In this document: one piece after another, positions 26,144 to 34,481 of the stretch
Layout: each line of letters begins with the position of its first letter
Numbering within the stretch: position 1 is the first letter of the stretch
NCBI GenBank assembly: GCA_026391735.1
Contig: JAPLDL010000017.1
Location: 1-64,000 of the forward strand
Length of the DNA: 64,000 nucleotides
Origin: Bacteroidota bacterium
Lineage (GTDB): Bacteria; Bacteroidota; Bacteroidia; Bacteroidales; FEN-979
Direction: 5' to 3'
Program-made: the position numbers and the translations under genes
Notes under the pieces: model-generated
Told to the model about the DNA's origin: nothing
Database searches by the model: none
Seen by the model: the letters and a program-made list of their open reading frames with translations, nothing else

Positions 26144-27443
26144 ATTCGCTTTCGCTGCCCTTCCAGCTTAAATTCCTTACTTCGCCCAGCAGCAGTTTTA
26201 TTTCGCTTCGTTTAAGGAGAAAGTCCCTGGCCGTTAAACGGGTCATCCTGGAAAATACAATAAACAGGTAAATCGTTGAAATAATGTAGGACACCGATGC
26301 AGTAATTGACGCGCCTATAATACCATACCTGGGAACCAGGAGAAAACCCAGTCCAAGAGTAAATACCAGTCCGATTGCTGAACTTATTGTATTATGATAG
26401 GGTTTATTGATACCCGAGAAGAAGTGGCTCAGGATCATGGAAAAACTAAGGGCAATGATCCCGGCTCCAAGGCAGGCGATGACAATTCTGATCATCCCGA
26501 ATTCCGGTCCGAAGATCATCCTGAAAACAAATTCAGGCAGTGCAACCAGGCATAAGACTGCCAGGGTAGTTACAACGATGGTTATTTTCGAAAGAATAAG
26601 TGTCAGCCTGACGCTGTAATCAAAATCCATGGCGTTGGAAATGCGGGTGAACTGGACCATAGCCAGGCTGCGGCTTATGATCCAGAGTCCTTCCGAAATA
26701 CTGAACCCTAATCCCATGACTCCAAGCGCAGCCCTGCCAAACCAGAAATCAACCATGTAATAACCGATACGGTAGTTCATCAGCTGAAAGATATTGGCAA
26801 ACTGGGAATAGGTACCAAAGCGGAACATTTCCCTGAATATTGGTTTCAACCCGATGAGGGCTTCCACTTTCATATACTTCCACATCGGGATAAAACTGAA
26901 AACGAAAGAAATAAGGTAGGAAATGAGGATAGCCCAGTAGTATGCCATGACGGTCCTTACCTGAAAAATAAAAACAGCTGTTAACAGGCAGATGACGAGA
27001 ACAATGATCTGAATTATGGTAAGTATGTTATACGTCTTCACCTTCTCTTTCCCGAGTAGCAGCATATAGTTGGCCGAAGTGAAGGACATTACTAAAGCGA
27101 GCACCAGAACCTGCGGGAAATAACCGTGAGGTATGACTTCCAGCTGTTTTGAAATAGTCCCTGTAAATTCAAAAAAGAATGTTGCAATGATGGTAATGCC
27201 AAAGGTCCAGGCATAACTGGAGACAAACAGCTTAAAAAAACCGGCCCTGGGAGTCATATAAACCAGGGCCCCTCCGCCGATAAAGTTATTGAACAGTTGA
27301 ATAAATGTTACCGAGAGCGTGATCAAGGTAATGGTACCGAGGTTAACAGGGCCAAGGAATCTGGCATTAAGGAAACTGATCAGAAGCGTCAGGAATGCAC
27401 TGATTACCCGGGTCCCGATTGTACCAATGATTTTTCTGAACAT
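26136..27443 (-). CDS. Polysaccharide flippase (Wzx/MATE-like)
   Basis: A 435-aa integral membrane protein with 12-14 hydrophobic helices across its length and the N-terminal FLNARFLGPVNLGTITLI pattern of polysaccharide-biosynthesis (PF01943/MATE) transporters. It probably moves a lipid-linked sugar across the inner membrane. It is the last gene of a leftward operon, 9 bp after the formyltransferase fusion, and its 3' end overlaps the beta-helix gene by 8 bp. The substrate is most likely the glycan built by the preceding glycosyltransferase. Confidence 0.88.
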   Translation of the reverse strand: MFRKIIGTIGTRVISAFLTLLISFLNARFLGPVNLGTITLITLSVTFIQLFNNFIGGGALVYMTPRAGFFKLFVSSYAWTFGITIIATFFFEFTGTISKQLEVIPHGYFPQVLVLALVMSFTSANYMLLLGKEKVKTYNILTIIQIIVLVICLLTAVFIFQVRTVMAYYWAILISYLISFVFSFIPMWKYMKVEALIGLKPIFREMFRFGTYSQFANIFQLMNYRIGYYMVDFWFGRAALGVMGLGFSISEGLWIISRSLAMVQFTRISNAMDFDYSVRLTLILSKITIVVTTLAVLCLVALPEFVFRMIFGPEFGMIRIVIACLGAGIIALSFSMILSHFFSGINKPYHNTISSAIGLVFTLGLGFLLVPRYGIIGASITASVSYIISTIYLFIVFSRMTRLTARDFLLKRSEIKLLLGEVRNLSWKGSESESN

Positions 27444-27451
27444 CGGGAATT

Positions 27452-29122
27452 TTAGTGTTTCCGAAATTTATGGCGGGCCTGGCGACCAAAATGGGAGAAA
27501 TTGAATTTGGTCCGTTTTGAATCAACCAGAGTATACCTTCCCAGGCCAAAGACAGTATGGAATCCTTTGGAATATCTTGTATTTGCTAACGGACCAACAT
27601 AGTTAACAAACTCTTCAGAGAATTCCGTTTCGGTGAGTGTAATGATCCTGTTGATCGCAATTCTTCCTCCATATGTCTTCGAACAGTCCTGGGCAGGCCG
27701 GTATAGTTCACCCTCATGAATAAAAGGTAATCCAGCAGGTCTTGACGATCTGATATCCATTTTCACCGGGTTGCAGGGATGAGGTTTGTATTCCCCTTCA
27801 AGCTCATCCGCAAAATAGATATAAAGATGTGTATTGGAATATTTTCTTAGGGTAAAAAACAACCACCATTTATCATGATGATTGATCAGGGTGGGATCAA
27901 CGGCATCAATTTGGTCAAGCAGAACATGGTCCTCAACAAAAATGCCTTCCGAATAATTGCGCTTATACAATCCTATATACCCATATCGATAAGACTCGGG
28001 CAAACAGTAAATATTCTCTCCGTGGACAAAAATAAAAGGATACGAAAGATGTTCCTTGCTTTCTATTGATTTAAGGGGTACCGAAAACGTATTGGAATGA
28101 GGATCAAAAACCGATTCGGAGATATTTGCTTTATTATCAGCATAAGAATAGTCCTCCATAAGAATATGAACTTTGTTCTCCTCTATAAATCCGGCCGGAT
28201 CGGCAAAATAATTCCTGGAACTTCTCTCCCTCATCCACAACACATCTTCAGGTCCAACCGGTTTATCCGAGAAAACAAGTTCCTGAACCGAAGTATTGAT
28301 AATACCTATATTCCATCGTTCGGCCCTGAACAGGTCATTCCAGTAAAACGCTATCCTGTTCCTGATCAGTTTGAGCAGGAAATAGAACATTTTCAGGTTT
28401 CCCGGCACTTTATAAACAGCTGCGGAAGTTGTGGAAGGAAGACCGGGTTTATATCCCAGGGATGCTATCTGGTTTGCCATATCGGCAGGCCAGGCCGAAG
28501 AAATAAGAAGCAATACATCCAGGTTGGTCTTGTAGGAATGAAATAATGTCTTCATCCATGCCTTCTTCAACACTATTCCGGCATCAAGTTTGTCGGTCAG
28601 CCGCTGCATCATAGCGGCACTAACGGTGTCATTCTTATAAATAGGCCAGAAACCCGGTGGGCCCCCGCGGTATTTTTCTTCATCATCATGATGGAACGAC
28701 CATATACCATATTTTGCCGCATTCAGTATCTCACCGCGAAGGATATTAAAACCAAAACGAAGAATAAAATCAAGATGAGCTGATTTTATCGCATCCAGAT
28801 CTTCTGCAGAAAAATATTCCGCAAAATGCTCTGCTGTTACAGTGCAAACCCTGCGCTGAACGCTGCGAAGTTCAGGTTCCATATCAACCAGGGTTTTCTG
28901 ACCGTGTTTGAATAACAGCCTTACAGAAGCTCTCCAAAGCAGGGAATACTTTTGGGGTTTGAAAGCCGGTTTAGGTTCCTTCTGCACCCCTGCATAGCGA
29001 CCGTCCATAATTAAAAGGGCCGGACTGTGACCGTTTTGAATCAACAGGCGAATGGCCTCCGATTGCCACTTCTGAAACGATGTCCCGGAGCACATGACCC
29101 CGAATGTCAATCCTTCTGCCAT
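27452..29122 (-). CDS. Formyltransferase-domain protein fused to a glycan-transferase-like beta domain
   Basis: A 556-aa cytoplasmic fusion. Residues 1-240 are a formyltransferase-fold domain with FHHDDEEKYRGGPPGFWP around 150-165 and TDKLDAGIVL around 180; the Asn of the usual N-x-H motif is Ser here (SFH). Residues 265-545 form a five-bladed beta-propeller-like domain of the glucosamine inositol-phosphorylceramide transferase (GH43-like) type, with DPAGFIEENKVHILMED and FPFIFVHGENIYCLPES. Together this suggests modification of an amino sugar on a surface glycan. It overlaps the upstream GT4 gene by 16 bp and precedes the flippase by 9 bp. Exact chemistry is not known to me. Confidence 0.78.
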   Translation of the reverse strand: MAEGLTFGVMCSGTSFQKWQSEAIRLLIQNGHSPALLIMDGRYAGVQKEPKPAFKPQKYSLLWRASVRLLFKHGQKTLVDMEPELRSVQRRVCTVTAEHFAEYFSAEDLDAIKSAHLDFILRFGFNILRGEILNAAKYGIWSFHHDDEEKYRGGPPGFWPIYKNDTVSAAMMQRLTDKLDAGIVLKKAWMKTLFHSYKTNLDVLLLISSAWPADMANQIASLGYKPGLPSTTSAAVYKVPGNLKMFYFLLKLIRNRIAFYWNDLFRAERWNIGIINTSVQELVFSDKPVGPEDVLWMRERSSRNYFADPAGFIEENKVHILMEDYSYADNKANISESVFDPHSNTFSVPLKSIESKEHLSYPFIFVHGENIYCLPESYRYGYIGLYKRNYSEGIFVEDHVLLDQIDAVDPTLINHHDKWWLFFTLRKYSNTHLYIYFADELEGEYKPHPCNPVKMDIRSSRPAGLPFIHEGELYRPAQDCSKTYGGRIAINRIITLTETEFSEEFVNYVGPLANTRYSKGFHTVFGLGRYTLVDSKRTKFNFSHFGRQARHKFRKH

Positions 29123-30288
29123 GTTTTAATGATTTCATTATAAATTCCCGTAAGTTCTCCCGATATCGCAACATCAGAAAACGAACCGGCAACGGATTCA
29201 TGCAGTTTATTATAATCAAAGGTAGGATAAATATCCAGCATTTTTTCGATCCCCTCCATAATTTGATCAACAGAAGGTTGTTGAATAAGTATTCCATTGT
29301 CCTCACCGATGACTGAATCGGCTATTCCTGTCCTTGTAGAAACAACCGGAATACCACAGGCCAGGGCTTCGATAATGACAGTGCCAAAAGTCTCATAACG
29401 GCTTGTCTGAACCAGGAAAGAAGAGGTCTGGTACAACCTGATCAGCTCTCCATTGATTTTTATTCCTGTAAATTCTGTCTGCGGATGACAAAGTCCCAGT
29501 TTCCCGGCGTAGCTGAGCAGTTCAAGGTGATCGGGCCCCTCACCTACCAGCCGAACCCTGAAATCGTCCCTCTTTTTTAATAACCTCGCAATGGCATCCA
29601 GGAATACTTTGATATTTTTTGATTTTTCTTCAAAACACGAAACATGTAAAATCAATGCTTTATCAGTTACAGGTTTTTTTTCAAGAGGCACGAATGCCGA
29701 AACATCGACAACATTAGGGACAATAAATGTTTTTGGATGAACAAGATGTACTGCCTTCATTGCTTCGGCCAGAGGTTTGCTGACTACGATAAGCCCAGCA
29801 GACCTGTTAAGAAGAAAACGTGTTAGCCATTTCCTTATTACGCCCCTGTATGTTCCGTTCTCCTGAAAATATCTTGACCAGTGTTCTGAGATCAGATAAG
29901 GCCGCCCTTGTTTACGGGCCATAAACCAGGTAAAAAAGATCTCCCTGGTGAGAATATGCCCGTGAACGACATCCACACTGAATGGCATCAGGCTCATATA
30001 CCCATGATGATGTGCCCTGATATACCGGCCGGTATTGATCAGTTTTGAGATCAAATCAAGGCCGGGAGCGATTTTATAATATACACGGCATACATTGACT
30101 GAATTTTCAAGAGTATGAACGATCTCATAGTTTTTTTTAACTAAAGGATCAGGGTGAACAGAAATAACCTGAACAGAATGTTCTTTCGCAAGAGCTTCAG
30201 CTTGTCGTTGAATAAAGAGCCCTGGCATCGGGTCAATCCGGCTCGGATACCATCGGGGGACAAACAGGATTTTCAGAACTCTATCCAA
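29107..30288 (-). CDS. Glycosyltransferase family 4
   Basis: A 393-aa GT-B enzyme. The N-terminal domain starts LKILFVPRWYPSRIDPMPGLFI; the C-terminal nucleotide-sugar domain shows LILHVSCFEEKSKNI, RLVGEGPDHLELL and the EX7E signature YETFGTVIIEALACGIPVV, followed by NGILI. It transfers a sugar from an NDP-sugar onto a growing glycan or lipid. It overlaps the formyltransferase fusion by 16 bp and follows the riboside kinase gene by 11 bp, so it belongs to the same leftward operon. Donor and acceptor are unknown. Confidence 0.92.
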   Translation of the reverse strand: MDRVLKILFVPRWYPSRIDPMPGLFIQRQAEALAKEHSVQVISVHPDPLVKKNYEIVHTLENSVNVCRVYYKIAPGLDLISKLINTGRYIRAHHHGYMSLMPFSVDVVHGHILTREIFFTWFMARKQGRPYLISEHWSRYFQENGTYRGVIRKWLTRFLLNRSAGLIVVSKPLAEAMKAVHLVHPKTFIVPNVVDVSAFVPLEKKPVTDKALILHVSCFEEKSKNIKVFLDAIARLLKKRDDFRVRLVGEGPDHLELLSYAGKLGLCHPQTEFTGIKINGELIRLYQTSSFLVQTSRYETFGTVIIEALACGIPVVSTRTGIADSVIGEDNGILIQQPSVDQIMEGIEKMLDIYPTFDYNKLHESVAGSFSDVAISGELTGIYNEIIKTWQKD

Positions 30289-30299
30289 CGACCTTGAAT

Positions 30300-30842
30300 T
30301 TAATCTGTGTTAACGATTTGATTTTCAAATTTTTCACTGATGACTGAAATTGCATTATCGAGTCGGTCCCGGCCCAGCCCTCTGATCACATGAAAGGGAT
30401 ATCCCCGGGAATTCAATTCAGCGCAATATAGCTCAAAAAGTTCTTTCCTCAGCCCGGGATGCTCCCTGAGAGGATCAAATTCCCAGGGCAGGTCGATATC
30501 ACAAAGCAGGTAAAGATCATAGATATGCCTCTCTACCTGTTGCTTTATCCAGGGGTGGCAGCTTCCGTATTTTACTTCACTCCATATCTTGGTAACAATG
30601 AATTCGGTATCACAGAACAGGTATCCCGAAGCCAACACCATGGCTTTCATTTCACATTCAAGTTGTCCCTGCGCAATAGTGAGGATATCCTTTTCATTAT
30701 AGGAGGGTCCGTACACATTAAGGTATTCCCTGGCATACTCAGGGACCCAAACAGTCTTATAATATCCTGCAAGCTGTTCGGCAAGCATTGATTTACCTGT
30801 TGATTCCGGGCCTGTGATCGCTATTTTCCTGAGTTTGTCCAA
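30300..30842 (-). CDS. Nicotinamide riboside kinase (NadR kinase-domain type)
   Basis: Phosphorylates nicotinamide riboside to NMN. The protein corresponds to the C-terminal kinase half of NadR without its adenylyltransferase half: P-loop GPESTGKSM, the VPEYAREYL segment, a CDTEFIVTKIW strand and LCDIDLPWEFDPLREHP. The open frame extends to a TTG at 30905, but family members begin just before KIAITG, so TTG at 30842 (180 aa, 4 nt after the pnuC stop) or CTG at 30845 is preferred. Coupling with pnuC makes a transport-and-trap unit for NAD precursors. Confidence 0.88.
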   Translation of the reverse strand: MDKLRKIAITGPESTGKSMLAEQLAGYYKTVWVPEYAREYLNVYGPSYNEKDILTIAQGQLECEMKAMVLASGYLFCDTEFIVTKIWSEVKYGSCHPWIKQQVERHIYDLYLLCDIDLPWEFDPLREHPGLRKELFELYCAELNSRGYPFHVIRGLGRDRLDNAISVISEKFENQIVNTD

Positions 30843-30846
30843 CAGA

Positions 30847-31440
30847 TCAGTAAGCTTGGGTGCCTTTGATTTTATATTTCCATTCCATCCATCCCAATAC
30901 AGCAATAACAGTATACACCAGGTACTGAAAGCCTATAAAATACCACTTCAATAAGATACATAGTACGATCATGATCACATCCCCGATGATCCAGAGAGGC
31001 CAGTGCTGAATTTTCTTCCTGGCCATGAGCCACATGGCAACTGCGTAGAGTGCAGATGTAAACGAGTCGTAAAGGACATATTCATTATTATGCATTTTCC
31101 CGAGAATGTACCACAGGCCAAGGAAAAGAAGGATTATCAGGGCAGCGTATGCAAGCATTTCCTTCCGGCTGCATGATGTAATCATGATATGTTTTTCGCC
31201 CCCCACCTTCCTGAGCCAGTTGTACCAGCCATAAATATTCATGATGAAGTAGAAAACGTTTATTCCTGCATTGGCATAAATATTTCCCTTAAAATAGATG
31301 TAGGCCGAAAGTAGTACGCTGACTCCGCCGATGGGGAAAGCCCAAACATTTTCTTTTTTAACAAGCCATACACTGACCAGTCCGGATAACACGGCTGAAA
31401 GTTCAACAACCGAGGCCTGAAATATCCCGAAATTGATCAA
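30847..31440 (-). CDS. pnuC: Nicotinamide riboside transporter PnuC
   Basis: An inner-membrane facilitator for nicotinamide riboside with about seven membrane helices; WLVKKENVWAFPIGG, NVFYFIMNIYGWYNW and the final FIGFQYLVYTVIAVLGWMEW are family motifs. The open frame reaches an ATG at 31551, overlapping the divergent antiporter gene, but a TTTG-N18-TACCTTTG promoter lies inside that extension. I therefore prefer the TTG at 31440 (197 aa, the usual PnuC length); GTG at 31455 would be nearly leaderless. The riboside kinase gene follows after a few bases. Confidence 0.88.
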   Translation of the reverse strand: MINFGIFQASVVELSAVLSGLVSVWLVKKENVWAFPIGGVSVLLSAYIYFKGNIYANAGINVFYFIMNIYGWYNWLRKVGGEKHIMITSCSRKEMLAYAALIILLFLGLWYILGKMHNNEYVLYDSFTSALYAVAMWLMARKKIQHWPLWIIGDVIMIVLCILLKWYFIGFQYLVYTVIAVLGWMEWKYKIKGTQAY

Positions 31441-31459
31441 AAAATCCTGGTTCACCGGG

Positions 31460-31489
31460 CAAAGGTAAATTAATACAGCGGTTTGCAAA
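31460..31489 (-). promoter_or_regulatory. Promoter of the pnuC operon (TTTG-N18-TACCTTTG)
   Basis: On the minus strand TTTG (31489-31486) and TACCTTTG (31467-31460) are 18 bp apart, matching the Bacteroidota -33/-7 consensus. Transcription would start near 31455, inside the longest pnuC frame, which decides the start codon. Confidence 0.65.
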
Positions 31490-31508
31490 TCAGAAAAGAC
31501 TAATTTTG
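31482..31508 (+). promoter_or_regulatory. Promoter of the antiporter gene (TTTG-N15-TAATTTTG)
   Basis: TAATTTTG at 31501-31508 is a full -7 match 25 bp before the antiporter ATG. The TTTG at 31482-31485 is 15 bp upstream, a little close for consensus. That TTTG is half of the palindrome TTTGCAAA, whose other half serves the divergent pnuC promoter. A second TTTGCAAA is at 31505-31512. Confidence 0.55.
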
Positions 31509-31533
31509 CAAACCGTAAGGACCATGTTATAGT

Positions 31534-32769
31534 ATGTTCCATCTTTTCCACACCCAGCTGCCGTTTATCGTTAATCTGCTGGTCCTTTTATTGTCGGCAA
31601 AAATCCTGGGAGAAGTAGCTGAACGTTTCGGACAGCCTGCAATGATAGGCGAGGTATTGGCCGGGGTGATCCTTGGTCCTTCGCTGTTCAATATAATCCC
31701 TGTTGTGGGTGACATTAAACCTATTGCCGACCTGGGTGTTTTCCTACTGATCTTCATGGCTGGAATGGAAATTGAAGCTGAAGAGATCAGGAACTCAATA
31801 AGGGGGAAGAATCTATGGATCGCTTTGCTTGGTTTTATAATTCCTTTGGGGAGCGGACTTCTGATTGGTCACGTCTTTCATTTCAGTAATATTTTCACGA
31901 TTTTTCTGGGGTTGTGTATTGCTATTACGGCTCTGCCTGTAAGCGTCAGGATTCTCATGGACCTTGGCAAACTTCAGACCGATGTGGGACAAAGGATAAT
32001 CTCTGCCGCCATATTCAATGATATCGTTTCGCTTATGGTACTGGGGGTGATTCTCGATTACAACGGAGCCTCCGGCAACCTTAGGGATGTTACATTCTCG
32101 ATACTTTTCACCAGCGGGAAAATGATATTATTTATATTCTTCCTGGTTACAGCATACAGGCTTATCGGTATTTCCAAGAAAAGGGTAAACACCCTCAATC
32201 CCAAGATCGAGAAGTTCCTGCATTACCTGAAAGGAAAGGAAAGCTTATTTGCATTAGTAATACTTTTCGTTCTTATTTTTTCAAGCATTGCCGACCTGCT
32301 TGGACTTCATTTCATCGTCGGGGCATTTTTCGGGGCTTTGCTCTTTCCTAGAGCCTTGTTCCAAAAAGAAAAGTTTGAACAGGTAAAACATTCCACTTCA
32401 AGTTTTACCATGGGTTTTCTTGCTCCGATATTTTTTGCCATTATGGGGGTTCAGTTTGATGCAACAGCGCTTACAAACGGGTTACTTCTTACTGTTGTGC
32501 TTATTGCATCGTTCCTGAGTAAGATCCTGGGGGGATATTTCGGTTCAAGGCTTGCCGGATTTGACAACGTAAAATCAATCACAATAGGCTTGGGGCTTAA
32601 TGCCCGCGGCATCATGGAACTGGTGATAGCTAACATTGCCCTGCAGAAAGGCTTCATCGACGTCCCTACCTTTTCTATCCTTGTCGTAATGGCCCTGCTT
32701 ACCACCATCATCACACCTTTGCTATTGAAGGATGCCTTTCTCCGTATCGAGAAAACAGCCAGCCCCTAA
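31534..32769 (+). CDS. Cation:proton antiporter (CPA2/KefB-type)
   Basis: A 411-aa inner-membrane protein with about 12 helices of the Na+/H+ exchanger (PF00999, CPA2) family. Motifs include GQPAMIGEVLAGVILGPSLF near residue 35, FLLIFMAGMEIE near 75, and a late LGLNARGIMELVIANIAL helix. It lacks the C-terminal TrkA-N/RCK domain of KefB/KefC, so regulation by nucleotides or glutathione is not expected. It exchanges Na+ or K+ for protons. It diverges from pnuC and is followed 52 bp later by a DedA gene. Confidence 0.92.
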   Translation: MFHLFHTQLPFIVNLLVLLLSAKILGEVAERFGQPAMIGEVLAGVILGPSLFNIIPVVGDIKPIADLGVFLLIFMAGMEIEAEEIRNSIRGKNLWIALLGFIIPLGSGLLIGHVFHFSNIFTIFLGLCIAITALPVSVRILMDLGKLQTDVGQRIISAAIFNDIVSLMVLGVILDYNGASGNLRDVTFSILFTSGKMILFIFFLVTAYRLIGISKKRVNTLNPKIEKFLHYLKGKESLFALVILFVLIFSSIADLLGLHFIVGAFFGALLFPRALFQKEKFEQVKHSTSSFTMGFLAPIFFAIMGVQFDATALTNGLLLTVVLIASFLSKILGGYFGSRLAGFDNVKSITIGLGLNARGIMELVIANIALQKGFIDVPTFSILVVMALLTTIITPLLLKDAFLRIEKTASP

Positions 32770-32789
32770 ACCGAAAATAAAAAAACGAC

Positions 32790-32797
32790 TACCTTTG
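32790..32797 (+). promoter_or_regulatory. -7 box (TACCTTTG) for the DedA gene
   Basis: TACCTTTG ends 24 bp before the DedA start codon. No TTTG box is present at the expected distance, so it may be weak or may only supplement transcription from the antiporter gene. Confidence 0.4.
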
Positions 32798-32821
32798 CCC
32801 ACCTAATTAAACTTACGGCCA

Positions 32822-33469
32822 ATGGAACTGATCAGGCATTTAATCGATTTTATACTTCATATCGATCAGCACTTGCTGAAAATTGTAACTGATTACCAGA
32901 CCTGGGCATACCTGATCCTTTTTCTTATAATTTTCATGGAGACCGGACTGGTGGTCACACCTTTCCTTCCGGGTGACTCCCTTTTATTTGCAGCAGGGAC
33001 AATAGCGGCCATGCCAGGCGAACCCTTGCAGATGCTGCCTTTGATCATTCTGCTCATCTGCGCTGCTTTCGGGGGAGACAACACGAATTATTTCATTGGC
33101 AGGTTCCTTGGACAAAAGGTATATGATAAAAACTACCGCCTGATCAAGCGGGAATATCTTGACAAAACGCATGCCTTCTATGAAAAACACGGGGGTAAAA
33201 CCCTGATCATCGCCAGGTTCATGCCTATCATCAGGACCTTCGCCCCTTTTGTTGCAGGAGTTGGCCGAATGACTTACATACGGTTTATCAGCTTCAGTAT
33301 CTTCGGGAATGTGCTTTGGGTTATTCTATTTACCCTGGCAGGTTACTTTTTCGGCAATATCACGTTCATTAAAAACAATTTCACGGTGGCTATTCTCGCC
33401 ATCATTTTCATTTCGCTTTTACCGATGATCGTGGCTTTTATTCAGAATTTATTCAAAAAGAAGGGCTGA
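32822..33469 (+). CDS. DedA-family membrane protein
   Basis: A 215-aa integral membrane protein of the DedA/VTT family, which recycles undecaprenyl phosphate or other phospholipid carriers across the membrane. Features are ETGLVVTPFLPGDSLLF (about 40-56), GDNTNYFIGRFLG (about 89-101), the re-entrant loop, and the conserved RFMPIIRTFAPFVAG helix near 136-150. Four to six hydrophobic segments. It lies after the antiporter; a carrier-lipid role would fit the nearby flippase and glycosyltransferase genes, though they are on the opposite strand. Confidence 0.93.
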   Translation: MELIRHLIDFILHIDQHLLKIVTDYQTWAYLILFLIIFMETGLVVTPFLPGDSLLFAAGTIAAMPGEPLQMLPLIILLICAAFGGDNTNYFIGRFLGQKVYDKNYRLIKREYLDKTHAFYEKHGGKTLIIARFMPIIRTFAPFVAGVGRMTYIRFISFSIFGNVLWVILFTLAGYFFGNITFIKNNFTVAILAIIFISLLPMIVAFIQNLFKKKG

Positions 33470-33471
33470 TC

Positions 33472-34431
33472 TCAGGATCTCTTTCTTGCCAGTACTGCTT
33501 TAACTGCATTTACCACGTCGGGGGTATCCAACCCGAATTTCTTCAAAAGCTCTTCGGGAGTTCCGCTTTCACCAAAGGAATCATCAACCGCCACCATTTC
33601 AATTGGTACAGGATATTTTCTCACCAACAGCTGGGCAATGCTGTCGCCAAGTCCGCCATTCCTCTCATGTTCTTCGGCTGTGACCGCACATCCTGTCCTG
33701 CGAACCGAAGCAATCACTGCCTCTTCGTCGAGGGGTTTTATGGTATGTATATTGATGACTTCTGATGAAATCCCCTCCTGTTCAAGCAAACGGCAGGCTT
33801 CAAGAGCTTTCCACACCAGATGGCCTGTAGCAAAAATACTTACATCCCTGCCTTCGCTGAGCAATAAGGCTTTCCCGATTTCGAACGTCTGGCCGGCCGG
33901 AGTAAAATTCGGGACTTTGGGGCGGCCAAACCTCAAATAAACAGGGCCGTTATGATGGGATACCGCGAGAGTTGCAGCTTTTGTCTGGTTGAAATCACAG
34001 GGGTTTATGACTGTCATATCAGGCAACATCTTCATCATCCCGATATCTTCCATATTCTGATGCGTCGCCCCGTCCTCTCCAAGAGTAATGCCTGCATGGG
34101 AAGCACAGATCTTGACGTTCTTCCCGGAATAAGCAACAGATTGCCTGATCTGGTCATAAACCCTGCCTGTAGAGAAATTTGCAAAAGTCCCGGTAAACGG
34201 GATCTTTCCGCCTATGGTAAGTCCTGCCGCAATACAGATCATATTTGCCTCTGCAATGCCTGTCTGGATAAATCTTTCGGGGAACTCCCTGGCAAATGAT
34301 TCCAGTTTCATGGAAGGAGTCAGGTCGGCACAAAGGACCACCACATCGGGGTTCGTTCTACCAAGTTCCTGCATGGCTTCACCAAATCCCGAACGGGTAT
34401 CTTTAGAACCGGAATTAGTATAATCTGTCAT
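33472..34431 (-). CDS. Transketolase, C-terminal subunit
   Basis: Half of a split transketolase of the pentose phosphate pathway. The 319-aa protein carries the pyrimidine-binding domain (about 10-175; GIAEANMICIAAGLTIGG with the catalytic Glu, then GEDGATHQNMEDIGMMK) and the C-terminal transketolase domain (about 185-315; ATGHLVWKALEA, then SFGESGTPEELL). The N-terminal subunit is encoded at 35921-36766, and a VWA gene lies between them. Split forms usually have adjacent genes. Both halves look complete, so this is not a frameshift. DXP synthase is excluded by length and motifs. Confidence 0.93.
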   Translation of the reverse strand: MTDYTNSGSKDTRSGFGEAMQELGRTNPDVVVLCADLTPSMKLESFAREFPERFIQTGIAEANMICIAAGLTIGGKIPFTGTFANFSTGRVYDQIRQSVAYSGKNVKICASHAGITLGEDGATHQNMEDIGMMKMLPDMTVINPCDFNQTKAATLAVSHHNGPVYLRFGRPKVPNFTPAGQTFEIGKALLLSEGRDVSIFATGHLVWKALEACRLLEQEGISSEVINIHTIKPLDEEAVIASVRRTGCAVTAEEHERNGGLGDSIAQLLVRKYPVPIEMVAVDDSFGESGTPEELLKKFGLDTPDVVNAVKAVLARKRS

Positions 34432-34481
34432 GGCTTTAACAAATTTGCTTATTTCAATTATCTGACATCCTACGTAAGATG

